33,593 bases of DNA from a bacterium (GCA_021781555.1 JAJXWQ010000039.1:1-33593); one strand, 5' to 3'; shown: positions 7,663 through 18,900, numbered from the stretch's first letter. Notes: generated by a model not told the origin, from the sequence alone. Made by a program: numbers and translations.

Positions 7663-8022
7663 CTAGTCGAAGCGGACGATGGTCTTGACGGTGGCGCAAG
7701 AAGAAGGATCGACGCCCTCGATGTCGAGTGCCAAGGGTTCACCCCGGGCGCCTTCCTCGACCCAGATGATCTGAGCGTTCAGGCGCTGCACGAGGCGATC
7801 CCCCGTGACGTCGTCACCGACCTCGATGTCGAGACTTCCTCCTTCCGAGCCCTTCTCCTCGTAGAAGATGGCTTGCAAAGGCGCGTGTTCGGCAACCGGT
7901 TCAACGCCCGTCTCCTCGCTCTGGACCGTCACGGTGACGTGTGGATGCTCGGCGTGGGCGCGATGGCTCAGCGAGTTGAAGTAAGGACTCCACTGTTCCT
8001 TCGGGATCTTCCGGGTGGTCAT
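7663..8022 (-). CDS. DUF5335-family protein
   Basis: 119 aa, acidic, soluble. MTTRKIPKEQWSPYFNSLSH at the start, 'HVTVTVQSEE', 'APLQAIFYEE', 'DRLVQRLNAQIIWVEEGARG', and 'LDIEGVDPSSCATVKTIVRF' at the end match the DUF5335 layout (T+.ip..eW..ff..ls; v.v......; PL..i; I..p..i; lqIes.dg..tll+F). Function is not established for this family. AAGGAGG 7 nt upstream fixes the ATG. It follows grpE by 67 bp on the same strand, so it is probably the third gene of the dnaK-grpE operon, suggesting a stress context. Confidence 0.8.
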   Translation of the reverse strand: MTTRKIPKEQWSPYFNSLSHRAHAEHPHVTVTVQSEETGVEPVAEHAPLQAIFYEEKGSEGGSLDIEVGDDVTGDRLVQRLNAQIIWVEEGARGEPLALDIEGVDPSSCATVKTIVRFD

Positions 8023-8089
8023 GGCATGCCTCCTTGATCGGCCGTGTGACCCTGGGGCCCTCGGCCCAACCGAGCCCGGTCCGCGGCAA

Positions 8090-8734
8090 TCAAGGGCCCT
8101 CGACCGGCTCGGAAACTCCCTCCACAGGCTCGACCGGGATCCGCGCTTCGCGCCTCGGCGGGATCCGGTGCGGGCCCGAGGGCTCGCCTTCGCCCAGCCC
8201 GACCACGACCCGGGCTGGTCGCAAGAGGTCACCGTTCAGCGTGTAGCCCGGCTCGACCTCCTTGACCACGCGGTCTGCAGGACCGGCCTCGCCCCCCACC
8301 GCCTCGTGGCAGCCGGGATCGAACCGCTCCCCGGCGCATTCGAGCCGCGCGACCCCCTGACGGCTCAGGATCTCGTCCAGATGGCGCCGCACGATCCGGA
8401 CACCGCCGAGGACGGACTCCGCGCTCTGGTGGGACAGGGCGCGATCCAGGTCGTCGGCGACCGGCAGGAATGCCCGCAGGATCCGCTTGCGGTCGGCCGC
8501 TTGCTGCTCTGCGGAACTGCGTTCGGATCGCTTGCGCACGTTGTCGGTCTCGGCGGCCTGGCGCAAGAGGCGATCGCATTCGCGGTCGTGCTCGGCGATC
8601 TTGGCGTTGAGGCTGGCCCTGGCCTCCTTGAGCTCCAGCCGGCAGCGGGCCAGCTCCTCCTCCAGGTCGGTCTCGGCCACGTGTTCTCGGGCCGGACTCA
8701 CCTGCGGGTGAAAGCCTTGGAACTCCTCGTCCAT
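8090..8734 (-). CDS. grpE: GrpE, nucleotide exchange factor of DnaK
   Basis: 214 aa. A helical dimerisation region (EEELARCRLELKEARASLNA, then 'NVRKRSERSSAEQQ') precedes the four-helix segment ILRAFLPVADDLDRALSH and the beta-wing 'FDPGCHEAVGGE...RVVKEVEPGYTLNGDLLRPARVVVG', all standard GrpE. GrpE releases ADP from DnaK. The about 30-residue tail rich in Pro, Glu and Arg is unusual and probably disordered. GGAGGAAAG upstream supports ATG 8734 over a GTG at 8752. Located 52 bp after dnaK on the same strand. Confidence 0.93.
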   Translation of the reverse strand: MDEEFQGFHPQVSPAREHVAETDLEEELARCRLELKEARASLNAKIAEHDRECDRLLRQAAETDNVRKRSERSSAEQQAADRKRILRAFLPVADDLDRALSHQSAESVLGGVRIVRRHLDEILSRQGVARLECAGERFDPGCHEAVGGEAGPADRVVKEVEPGYTLNGDLLRPARVVVGLGEGEPSGPHRIPPRREARIPVEPVEGVSEPVEGP

Positions 8735-8786
8735 GACCTGTCTTTCCTCCACGCGGTTCAGTCGCCGAAGCTGCCGGCTGCCCGCT

Positions 8787-10607
<1,821 letters not shown>

Positions 10608-10645
10608 CTCCGCCTCCCAGCTCGGGGGTCTTGGACGACGCTCAA

Positions 10646-10674
10646 AGACTAGCAAATCGGATCTAATTTGACAG
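10646..10674 (-). promoter_or_regulatory. Likely dnaK operon promoter
   Basis: On the - strand: CTGTCA (10669-10674), 17-nt spacer, extended -10 TGCTAGTCT (10646-10654). This gives a leader of about 30 nt before the dnaK ATG. It resembles a housekeeping rather than a heat-shock sigma-32 promoter. Confidence 0.5.
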
Positions 10675-10773
10675 GAAACGAGCGTCCGGTTTGGCAAAAA
10701 GCAAAGTAGCGAAGCGCCTGGCTATCTGGGATATCCTGAAAGGATCGAATCCCCTGCGCCGCACATCCCCCCC

Positions 10774-10793
10774 GCCCGGGCCACCTCCCGGGC
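10774..10793. other. Hairpin in the nucleotidyltransferase leader
   Basis: GCCCGGG, CCACCT loop, CCCGGGC: a perfect 7-bp stem in the region between the divergent dnaK and cca-type genes. No T-run follows, so it is not an ordinary terminator. The rest of 10675-10863 shows no further feature. Confidence 0.35.
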
Positions 10794-10863
10794 CCTCGCC
10801 GTTCGCGCAGCGGCCTGGTCGCCCGCAGCTCGGCGGGCGGGCCGTTGAGGAGGCGCCCGTCAC

Positions 10864-12429
10864 ATGGCCGTTGATCCGCAAGGGCACGCCGTCTCATCCC
10901 TGCAGCAGCTGGTGCAGAACAACGACGTCCTGCGCGCCCTCTGGCAGACCGAGGGACTGCCCGACCTGGCGTTGGTGGGCGGTGCTGTCCGGGACCGATT
11001 GCTGGCGCGCACGCATCCAGACTTCGACCTGTGCGTCGCCGGCGATCCCGAGCCGGTGGCCCGTAGTCTGCAGCGCCGCTTCGGCGGGACCTGGTACGTC
11101 CTGGATCCGGACTTCGGGGTCTACCGGTGCAACCTGGCGCAAGCCCCGCGAGCCGATCTTCCGGAAGCACCCTGGCCTTCCGGGCGGGCGATCCGCGGCA
11201 TCGCGGCCCGGGGCCTGGTCGGGCCAGACGAGGGCGCAGGCGAACCCGCAGGGTCGGGTTCGACCACCGTCGATCTGGCGAAGCGCCAGGGCGATACCTG
11301 GCAGGCCGACCTCGAGCGCCGCGACCTGACCATCAATGCCATGGCCGTTCTCCTCCGCGACCGGGGCCAGCCGGTGCCACGGATCGGCCTTCTCGATCCC
11401 CTGGGGGGGCAGGCCGATCTCGAGAGCCGGACGATCCGGGCGGTATCCCGCCAGGGGCTCGAGGCCGACCCGCTGCGCCTGTTGCGGATCTTTCGCCTTG
11501 CTGCCACGCTGGCATTCAGCGTCGAGCCGCAGACGCGCCAGTGGGCGGCCGAACTGGCCGGCCGGCTCTCGCAATCGGCATCCGAACGGATCCGCGACGA
11601 GCTTTTCCAGATTCTCTCGGTCCCCCGTTGCGACCGGCATGTGAGGGAACTCGAAGCGACCGGCCTCCTGGCGGTCATCCTGCCCGAGCTCTTCGAGCCG
11701 GGCGAGGCCGTTGCCCGGACCCGCCCTCGCGATCTCGCACTGCGAGTCGAGACCCTGCGCTGTCTCGACGATCGCATCGCCAACCTGGACCACTGGGCTC
11801 CATCCCACTCGGACCTCGCAGCACCCTACCTGGCGGCTGGCTTGATCGCCGGCCACGGCCGCAAGGCCCTGGCGGCACTCGGCATCCTCCTGGGCGGTCC
11901 CGATCGCGCCACGGCCCAGCGCAGCGGCCATCGCCTCAGACTCGCGACCGCCGAGGTCCGGTGGCTCATGGCCCTGGGCCGGGGGCGGGAGCGCTTCGAA
12001 GAGCTGTGGACTTCGGGGGCCTCGGGGGCACGGTTACTCCGTCTCTTCCGCGATGCGAAGGATGCGGCCGTGGCGGCGGCCCTCTGCGGCGTGGCCGAGG
12101 GCCAGGCGATGGCGGAGCACGCCTCCGAACCGGCCGAGGCCCAGCGGCGCGACGATCGTGCAAAAGCCGCCAGCACGGTCCTGGCGGAGGCGCGCCATCC
12201 CACGGTGACGGCTGCGGTGCCCCCGCTGGTAAGGGGCGACGAGCTGATGCGTGCCCTCGGTCTCGAGCCGGGCCCTCAGGTAGCGAACCTGCTCGAGCTG
12301 ATCGCCGAAGCCCGCGCCGACGGGATCGCGACGACGGGCGAGGAGGCGATTGCCCTGGGCCGTCGCTACCTGACGAAAGCGCGAGGGGCGGGCCAGCCAG
12401 CGACTGCTGGGGAAGGATCTCAAGCCTGA
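10864..12429 (+). CDS. cca: CCA tRNA nucleotidyltransferase / poly(A) polymerase family
   Basis: 521 aa. The class II nucleotidyltransferase head is clear: ALVGGAVRDRLLARTHPDFD (GG and the D-x-D metal ligands, residues 37-56), ERRDLTINAMA (151-161), 'LLDPLGGQADLESRTIRAV' and 'EADPLRLLRIFRLAATLAF' (RNA and nucleotide binding). It adds CCA to tRNA 3' ends, or A only in some relatives. Residues about 92-133, between the third strand and the ERRDLT motif, carry a Gly/Ala/Pro-rich insert not usual for the family. No HD phosphohydrolase motif is evident in the C-terminal helical part. GAGGAGG 10 nt upstream supports the start. A short GGGCG/CGCCC hairpin at 12430-12443 and a TTTT follow the stop and may end transcription. 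Confidence 0.88.
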   Translation: MAVDPQGHAVSSLQQLVQNNDVLRALWQTEGLPDLALVGGAVRDRLLARTHPDFDLCVAGDPEPVARSLQRRFGGTWYVLDPDFGVYRCNLAQAPRADLPEAPWPSGRAIRGIAARGLVGPDEGAGEPAGSGSTTVDLAKRQGDTWQADLERRDLTINAMAVLLRDRGQPVPRIGLLDPLGGQADLESRTIRAVSRQGLEADPLRLLRIFRLAATLAFSVEPQTRQWAAELAGRLSQSASERIRDELFQILSVPRCDRHVRELEATGLLAVILPELFEPGEAVARTRPRDLALRVETLRCLDDRIANLDHWAPSHSDLAAPYLAAGLIAGHGRKALAALGILLGGPDRATAQRSGHRLRLATAEVRWLMALGRGRERFEELWTSGASGARLLRLFRDAKDAAVAAALCGVAEGQAMAEHASEPAEAQRRDDRAKAASTVLAEARHPTVTAAVPPLVRGDELMRALGLEPGPQVANLLELIAEARADGIATTGEEAIALGRRYLTKARGAGQPATAGEGSQA

Positions 12430-12442
12430 GGGCGAAACCGCC

Positions 12443-12546
12443 CTGGGCCTTTTGCAGTTTGCCCGGGGCCCTCTGCGCGGTCGCTTCGCTGCGCAACCGG
12501 GCCCCGTTTGACTCATCGGGCTCGATCCATTCAAACCGGGAGCAGT
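12443..12546 (+). repeat. Palindromic intergenic repeat, copy 5 (long form, tandem unit 1)
   Basis: First of two head-to-tail 104-bp units, CTGGGCCTTTTGCAGTTT to GGGAGCAGT. Differs from the next unit at only three positions that I can see (GCCC for GAAC in the left arm, and the last-but-one base), so the duplication is recent. Confidence 0.88.
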
Positions 12547-12650
12547 CTGGGCCTTTTGCAGTTTGAACGGGGCCCTCTGCGCGGTCGCTTCGCTGCGCAA
12601 CCGGGCCCCGTTTGACTCATCGGGCTCGATCCATTCAAACCGGGAGCACT
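12547..12650 (+). repeat. Palindromic intergenic repeat, copy 6 (long form, tandem unit 2)
   Basis: Second 104-bp unit. Contains the complete set: CCTTTTGCAGTTTGAACGGG, the TGCGCGG...CTGCGCA hairpin, GGGCCCCGTTTGACTCATCG, CGATCCATTCAAACC and GGGAGCACT, ending exactly at the TAG stop (12651-12653, - strand) of the peptidoglycan-binding gene. Confidence 0.88.
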
Positions 12651-14510
12651 CTAGCTGGCCTTGGCGCCGGCCTGGAGCTTGCTCATGATGAGCTGGAGCG
12701 TGCTGCGATCGGCGTATTCGTTGACGGCCCAGTTGCCATCGTCTGCGCGGTAGCTCTGGTGGATGCCGTTGGCCTTCTTGAAGGCGACGACCGCGTTGGC
12801 CGTGGCCGGGTCGTAGGAACCCGTCACGCTGACGCCGTAGCCCCACCGCGACAACACGGTCTGCAAGTCCTTGATGGCCGAGGTCTGGGTGCTGCCGGGG
12901 CCGAGCGTGCCGTCGGAAACGTACTTGCCGACCTCCGCCATGAAAGCCTGCACGTTGGCTGGTGTGGGATAGAGGTGATACTGCTGCGCGAGGGCGGCCT
13001 GCTGGGCAGACAATCCGGTGGCAGCGGGCTGGGGCTGACCGACCGAAGCCGGGGTATAGGGGGCCGAGGGAGCCGAGGCGGGCTGGGAAGCGGCCTGCTG
13101 CTGCAGCTTGGCCATGATCCGTTGCAGGGTCTGCGGATCCGCATACTCGTTGACCGCGTAGGTGCCGTCGGCGGCCTGGTAGGTCTGATGCAGACCGTTG
13201 GCCTTCTTGAAGGCCATCACCGCCTGGCTGGTGGCCGCGTCATACTGGCCGCTGACCGACACGCCGTACCCGAGCCGCGAAAGCGCGGTCTGGAGGTCGC
13301 GAATGGCCGAGGTCTGCGTGCTGCCAGGGCCCAGGGCGCCGGCGGTCTGGTACCCCTTGATCTCAGCGATGAAGGCGTTGACGTTCGCCTCGGTATCGAG
13401 GAGGTTGTACTGCCTGGCGATGGCATCGTAGTTGGTCTGCGGCTGGCCAGGTGCCTGGGTCGGTGCCGGGTTGGAACTGGGATTCGACGTGGGCTGAACC
13501 GCCGCGGCAAGCTTCTGCATGATCAGGTTGAGCGTCTGGGCGCCGGCGTATTCGTTCACGGCCCAGTTGCCATCGGTCGCCTGGTAGGTCTGGTGGATCC
13601 CGTTGGCTCGCTTGAATGCGATGACACCCTGTGAGGTGGCCGAGTCGTACTGGCCCGTCACGGGGATGCTGTAGCCGAGCTTATCGAGGGCCTTCTGGAG
13701 ATCGGTGATGGCCGTCGTGTTGGCGCTGCCAGGCCCCAGCGTGCCGTCGGTCTGGTAGCTCTGGATCTCGGAAACGAACGCGCTGACGTTTGCCTGCGTG
13801 TCGAGCAGGCCGTACTGCTTGGCAATGGCGTCGTAGTTGACGGTCGGCTGGCCGGGCGAAGAGGTGGTCGTGGGGGCGGAGACCGGCACACTCGCGACCT
13901 GCTGCTGGAGCTTGGCCATGATGAGCTGCAGGGTCTGCTGATCCGCGTACTCGTTGACGGCCCAGGTGCCGTTGGCGGCCTGGTAGGACTGATGCAAGCC
14001 ATTGGCCTGCTTGAACTGCGTGACAGCCTGCTGCGTGGCAGAATCGTACTGGCCGGTCACAGGCACGTTGTAGCCGAGCTTGGCCAGGGCCTTTTGCAGG
14101 TCCGAGACGGCCGTCGTGTTGGTGCTGCCGGGCCCGAGGGCGCCGTCGTTCTCGTAGCCTTGCACCTCGGAAAGGAAAGCCTGGACGTTGGCCGCCGTCG
14201 GCAACAGCTGGTACTGCTGGGCGATCGCCGCCTGCTGGGCATCGAGTCCGGACGTCGACGAGGCCGTCGGCGTCGTGTTGCTGGAACTCCCCCCGAAGAG
14301 GTGGCCCAGCCAGGAGAACAGGGTCTTCACTGCGCTCACCAATCCGTTCCAAATCGACGTAAGGACATTCGCAACCTTGATGGTTTCCGGGCTCACCTGC
14401 GTGGTGGGCGCCGCCTGAGCTTGCGTGGCGGGAGCCACGACCGACTGCGAGGCAGGGGCCTGGTACGCGGGAATCGGGAACTGGTTCGAGTAACCGGAAA
14501 TCACATCCAT
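12651..14510 (-). CDS. Peptidoglycan-binding-repeat protein, four units
   Basis: 619 aa. Four near-identical units at about residues 89-204, 224-337, 359-472 and 499-615, joined by Pro/Ser/Thr/Gln linkers. Each has Q(Q)Y.LL.T.ANV.AF..E, then D(G/A).LGPGS, then a PG_binding_1-like core (DLQKALAKLGY, VTGQYDSAT, AVTQFKQANG), then HQ(S/T)YQA.(N/D)G.(W/Y)AVNEYAD..TL. The core normally binds peptidoglycan. There is no Sec signal peptide: residues 1-45 are Pro/Gln/Ala-rich and residues 47-73 (VANVLTSIWNGLVSAVKTLF, then SWLGHLFGG) form an amphipathic helix. AAGGAG directly abuts the ATG at 14510, so GTG at 14504 (codon 3, 6-nt spacing) may be the real start. Export route unknown. Confidence 0.85.
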   Translation of the reverse strand: MDVISGYSNQFPIPAYQAPASQSVVAPATQAQAAPTTQVSPETIKVANVLTSIWNGLVSAVKTLFSWLGHLFGGSSSNTTPTASSTSGLDAQQAAIAQQYQLLPTAANVQAFLSEVQGYENDGALGPGSTNTTAVSDLQKALAKLGYNVPVTGQYDSATQQAVTQFKQANGLHQSYQAANGTWAVNEYADQQTLQLIMAKLQQQVASVPVSAPTTTSSPGQPTVNYDAIAKQYGLLDTQANVSAFVSEIQSYQTDGTLGPGSANTTAITDLQKALDKLGYSIPVTGQYDSATSQGVIAFKRANGIHQTYQATDGNWAVNEYAGAQTLNLIMQKLAAAVQPTSNPSSNPAPTQAPGQPQTNYDAIARQYNLLDTEANVNAFIAEIKGYQTAGALGPGSTQTSAIRDLQTALSRLGYGVSVSGQYDAATSQAVMAFKKANGLHQTYQAADGTYAVNEYADPQTLQRIMAKLQQQAASQPASAPSAPYTPASVGQPQPAATGLSAQQAALAQQYHLYPTPANVQAFMAEVGKYVSDGTLGPGSTQTSAIKDLQTVLSRWGYGVSVTGSYDPATANAVVAFKKANGIHQSYRADDGNWAVNEYADRSTLQLIMSKLQAGAKAS

Positions 14511-14568
14511 CTCCTTGAACGTCCCTGGACTTGTCTTTGATATGGGTCAGTTATCCCGAACTCGAAGT

Positions 14569-14581
14569 GAAATTCGGTAAA
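14569..14581 (-). promoter_or_regulatory. Shared upstream motif, copy 1
   Basis: On the - strand TTTACCGAATTTC, 58 nt before the start of the four-unit protein. The paralogue has TTTACCGGCTTTC at nearly the same distance (11 of 13 identical). Possibly a promoter element or regulator site common to both. Confidence 0.4.
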
Positions 14582-14614
14582 CACAAGACCAAGGGAGATT
14601 TAAAGAAGGAGATC

Positions 14615-14646
14615 AAAAACACTCCCGGCCGTCTGGCCGGGAGTGT
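14615..14646 (-). terminator. Rho-independent terminator of the two-unit protein gene
   Basis: A 12-bp perfect stem, ACACTCCCGGCC with GGCCGGGAGTGT, around a 4-nt loop. On the - strand it is followed by TTTTGATCT. It lies 56 bp past the stop at 14702 and separates the two paralogous genes into distinct transcripts. Confidence 0.82.
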
Positions 14647-14701
14647 GCAGTGGAAAAGTAGCAGCGAAAAGTAGGAAGGGAATCAGGGGCTCGCCGGGAG
14701 C

Positions 14702-15739
14702 CTAGCTGTTGGGCAGACCGGCCTGCTGCATCATGAGCTTGAGCGTCTGCGTATCGGCGTACTCGTTGACGGCCCAGTTGCCATCGGCCGCCTTGTAGGT
14801 CTGGTGCAGGCCGTTCTTCGTCTTGTAGGCGATGACCGCCTGGCTGGTGGCCTGGTCCCAGGTTCCGGTCGGGTTGACGGCCGAGAATCCGAACTTGTCG
14901 TGGAGGAGCTGCTGGAGCTGCTTGATATCCGCGGTGTCGGCGCTGCCGGGCCCCAGGGCGCTGCCGTTCTGGTAGCCCTGCACCTCGGTCAGGAACGCCT
15001 GGACATTGGTGGGATCGGCAAGCAGCCCATACTGCTGCGCGATGGCCTGCCAGTTCTCGACACCGCTGGTGGGCTGGCTGACGGGGGCAGCAGGGGTCGA
15101 CTGCCCGGCCGTCGGATTACCGGTCGACGCAGGCGTCTGGCCCTGCATCAGCTGCCGCATCTCCGAAAGCGTGTTGTTGTCGACGTAGGCGTTGACCGCC
15201 CAGCTACCATCGGCCATCTGGTAGGTCTGGTGGATGCCGTACTTCTGCTTGAATGCGATGACGGCACTGGACGTGGCCTGGTCCCAGGTGCCCGAGGGAT
15301 GGACGGAATAGCCCCAGCTCGCCAGGGCCTGCTGGATCTGGGTGATGGCATTGCTCGAGGGACTCCCCGGACCCAGCGTGCCGTCCTGCTCGTACGAACG
15401 CGCCTCGACCAGGAATGCCTGGACGTTGGCCTCGGTCGGCAGGAGATTGTACTGCTGGGCCACCTGCGCCGACGTGGAGTCCAGAGCCTGGGTCGACTGG
15501 CTGCTACCGAAGAGCTTGTTCCAGACGCCCTTGAAGAAGCTGACGACTCCGCTCCAGATGCCCGCGAGGACGCTCAGGAAGCTCGAACCGGTCGAGGTCT
15601 GCGCCGTTACCGGACCCGGGCTTGCGACCGGCGAGGCCGGCGAGGCGACCGAGACGGGCGCCAGCACCGGCGGCGTGGGCGTGGGGCCGCCTGCATAGGC
15701 ATAGGGGCTCGGGCGCCTGGAGCCGATTGCCGAAACCAT
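14702..15739 (-). CDS. Peptidoglycan-binding-repeat protein, two units (paralogue)
   Basis: 345 aa, same design as the four-unit neighbour. A Pro/Ala/Ser-rich N-terminus (about 1-50) precedes an amphipathic/hydrophobic helix (53-77: FLSVLAGIWSGVVSFFKGVW). Two repeat units follow at about 90-200 and 225-342 with ANVQAFL.E, LGPGS, TGTWDQATS.AVIA(F/Y)K and HQTY..ADG(S/N)WAVN. The first unit is more divergent (VNAYVDNNTLSEMRQL). No Sec signal peptide. AGGAGG 5 nt before the ATG is a strong ribosome site. It ends with its own terminator, so it is not in an operon with the four-unit gene although both probably arose by tandem duplication. Cell-wall association is inferred from the repeat core. Confidence 0.85.
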   Translation of the reverse strand: MVSAIGSRRPSPYAYAGGPTPTPPVLAPVSVASPASPVASPGPVTAQTSTGSSFLSVLAGIWSGVVSFFKGVWNKLFGSSQSTQALDSTSAQVAQQYNLLPTEANVQAFLVEARSYEQDGTLGPGSPSSNAITQIQQALASWGYSVHPSGTWDQATSSAVIAFKQKYGIHQTYQMADGSWAVNAYVDNNTLSEMRQLMQGQTPASTGNPTAGQSTPAAPVSQPTSGVENWQAIAQQYGLLADPTNVQAFLTEVQGYQNGSALGPGSADTADIKQLQQLLHDKFGFSAVNPTGTWDQATSQAVIAYKTKNGLHQTYKAADGNWAVNEYADTQTLKLMMQQAGLPNS

Positions 15740-15790
15740 GGGGGCCTCCTGTGACTGTAGGATCTGGGCTCCTTGTCGGCGGCCGCGACC

Positions 15791-15803
15791 GAAAGCCGGT
15801 AAA
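15791..15803 (-). promoter_or_regulatory. Shared upstream motif, copy 2
   Basis: On the - strand TTTACCGGCTTTC, 51 nt before the start of the two-unit paralogue; see the matching site at 14569. Confidence 0.4.
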
Positions 15804-15889
15804 GCGATAGCTAAGGGGGGTTCAACCCTGTGTTAAATCCACCACGCGACCGCCGCTGGCCCAGTTCACGCTCCGATCCCCAAAGCGTG

Positions 15890-15895
15890 TAGTAT
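15890..15895 (+). promoter_or_regulatory. -10 element, leaderless geometry
   Basis: TAGTAT exactly 6 nt before the ATG at 15902, with TG just before it and no Shine-Dalgarno sequence. TTCACG at 15865-15870 is a possible -35 with a 19-nt spacer. Confidence 0.5.
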
Positions 15896-15901
15896 AGGCG
15901 C

Positions 15902-18900
15902 ATGCGCCGCTTTGTCCTGCTGGCCGTTGCCTTCTGGTTGCTGCTCGGCACCCAAGCCCGAGCCGCGGCGCTGTTTTCCCCTTCCATGCACTGGCGAACG
16001 ATCGTCACGCCGCATTTCCGGGTGAACTATCCGGCGGGGTACCACGCGATCGCCCAGCGCGCCGCCGAGTTCGCCGAGCAGGCCCACGCCAAGCTCGCGG
16101 CCTACATGCACTCTGAGCCGAGCCAGCGCACCGAGCTCACCTTGCTGGACAACGAGGATGCGGTCAACGGCCTCTCGCTGCCCTATCCCAACAACGCCGT
16201 ATACATTTACCTCTCGGCCCCCGACGAGGACGACATCGAGTTCAGCCAGTACGACGACTGGTTGAAGACGGTCATCACGCACGAATACACCCACACCCTG
16301 CACTTCGAGACCCTCGGCGGCATCACGGCCGCAGCCGACAAGATCTTCGGCCGGCTGTTCTTCCCCAACCTCATCCCCGGCGAGCCCTTCTTCCTGGTGG
16401 AAGGCATCGCGGTCACGGACGAGACCCGGTTCACGACCGGTGGCCGGGGGCGGGGCGACGGCTTCGGCATGATCCTGCGCACCGCGGCGCTCGCGGGCCA
16501 CCTCTTGAACATCGATCAGGCCGGCTCCTACGACCTGTACCGGTGGCCCGGAGGGTCCGTCGTCTACATCTATGGCACGTATTTTTACAAGTACGTCCTC
16601 CGGCACTACGGGCCCGACAAGCCGCCGAAGATCTTCCATGCCTATGCCGCCGAGCCCTGGCTTGGCATCAACAGCGCCTTCAAGAAGGTGCTCGGTCGCG
16701 ACTGCTATCAAGTCTGGGACGAGTTCATTGCCGACATCAAGCGGCGATCCGAACTCGAGAAACGCCAGATCATGCAGCACCCGCTCACGGCCTACAGCAT
16801 GGTGACGGATACCGGCCGCTACCACCGGCATCCGGCCTACCTTCCCGACGGCAGGCTCATCTACGCCGAGGTCACCGGCAACTCCACTCCCCACGTGGTC
16901 GCCCTCGGGCCCGGGGCCAAGAAGACGCGTCTGTTCACCAAGTCACCCTTCGGCATCATGACCCCGTCACCCGACGGCAAGTACCTCTACCTCGACGGGC
17001 AGGCCGACGACGATTCCTACCACTCGTTCAACGACCTGTTCCGCTACGACTTCGCGCAGCACCGGATCGTCCGCCTGACCCGGGACAAGCGCATGAACAG
17101 CCCCGCCATCGCTCCGGATGGCAAGCGGATCATGGCCGTCGTCAACCGCGGCTACACGAACGACCTCGCGATCCTCGACACCGGCGGCTCGATCCTGTCG
17201 TTCCTGACGCACAACACCCGCCGTGTCCAGTACTCGGGCCTCACCTGGAGTCCGGACGGCAAGTGGGTCGCGGCCTCGGTCTGGAAGGACGGCTGGCGCG
17301 ATATCGCCCTGATCAACCCGTCCACGGGGGCTCTGACGTGGCTCACGCGAGACGATGCCGCCGATTACGATCCGGCCTGGTCCCCCGACGGCAAGTGGCT
17401 GGTGTTTGCGTCCGATCGCACCGGAGTCTTCGACCTTCACGCCATCCGGATGAGCGATCGCAAGCTCTTCCAGGTCACGAACGTCCTCACCGGGGCTCTC
17501 GAGCCGGCATTCAGTCCGGATGGGAAGACCCTGGCCTTCACCGTGTACGACTGGAAGGGCTACGACATCGCGACGATGTCTTTCGACCCCGCCGAATTCC
17601 GGCCGGATTCGAGCGTCATCTACCGGGCGAACGACGCCGGCGGAGCCTTCACGCTCGAGACCAACGCCTCGGCCAGCACGGCCCTGCCAGAGGCGAAGGT
17701 CGGGGAGTTCATCCCGGAGCAGACGCAGGTCGCCACCGATGTCGAACCCCCGATCCTGCCGGAATTCGCAACCCACTCCTACAATCCCTGGCCGAGCTTG
17801 CGGCCCAAGGCCTGGGTTCCAAATCCCTTCCTCTTCGACGAGAAGGGTGGCGGCCTGGGGGTGTCCATGGCCGGCAGCGACGTCCTCTTGCAGCACACCT
17901 TCAGCGCGACGGTGGGGCTAGGTGGCAGCTTGCGGCCCCAGTACGCCATCTCGTACACGAACGACGTCTGGGCACCCACGATCGGGCTGTCGGTCTCGGA
18001 TCTCCCGACCGAGTACGCGCTGTCCACGAACGTGGGATCCATCACGACCTGGCGGAGGCAGATCGGGCAGGCCGTTTCCGTCACCTATCCCGGCATTCCC
18101 AACGCGCTGCTGGGCAATCTCTTTGTCACGGGTGACTACCTGACCGCAGGTCTCTCCCACCTCCAGACCCTCGATCTCGGTTCCTTCGATTCCTCGGGAA
18201 ACCCGATCAGCCTGGCGGGCTCGAGCGGGAGCAGCGCCGCCGCCCCCTCGGTCGCGGCTGCCCTGACCAATCCCCCCGGAGTACCCCACCTGGGCGACAC
18301 GACCGAGCTCGACCTGCGCTACCAGCACGCGAACGACTACGCGTACGGCTACTCCGTGAGCCCCGAGAGGGGGTCGCTCCTGGCAGTCGACTACGTCAAG
18401 TCCAGCCCCCTGTGGGGTAGTATCGTTTCCTACGATCACCTGGACGTAGACTACCGCACCTTCATCAAGGCCCCGTTCCCCCACCAGGTCCTGGCGTTGC
18501 GATGGACCGCCGGGCTCAACCTGGGCGATCCCACGGGCGGCTTCGAGCTCGGCGGCTTCCAGTCGTCCTATCCGGTGAACATCGTCGACGCCCGGGCCAT
18601 CGGTCCCTTCAACCAGGTGCCTCTCCGTGGTTACGGGCTCGAGGGCGGCGACCGGATGTTCGCGCTGAACTCCGAATATCGCTTCCCCTTGGGCGAGATC
18701 CAGCGCGGCGTCGGGACGCTGCCGATCCTGTTCTCCCGCTGGTACGGGGTCGTCGGCTATGACATCGGCAATATCTGGACGGGGCCGTATCCGGCCAACA
18801 ACCTCCGCCAGTCGGTCAGCCTCGAGGCGCGCCTGCAGCTGGTCGTGATGAACGTGCCCCTGGAGCTCCGCGTGGGGCTGGCCCAGGGCACCGGCCCGCT

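Noticed and set aside
10608-10690. CIRCE operator upstream of dnaK
   Set aside because: No TTAGCACTC-N9-GAGTGCTAA or close variant is present.
10725-10762. tRNA-like stretch (GGATATCCTGAAAGGATCGA then ATCC)
   Set aside because: Superficial resemblance to a T-arm; no acceptor stem or anticodon arm can be paired.
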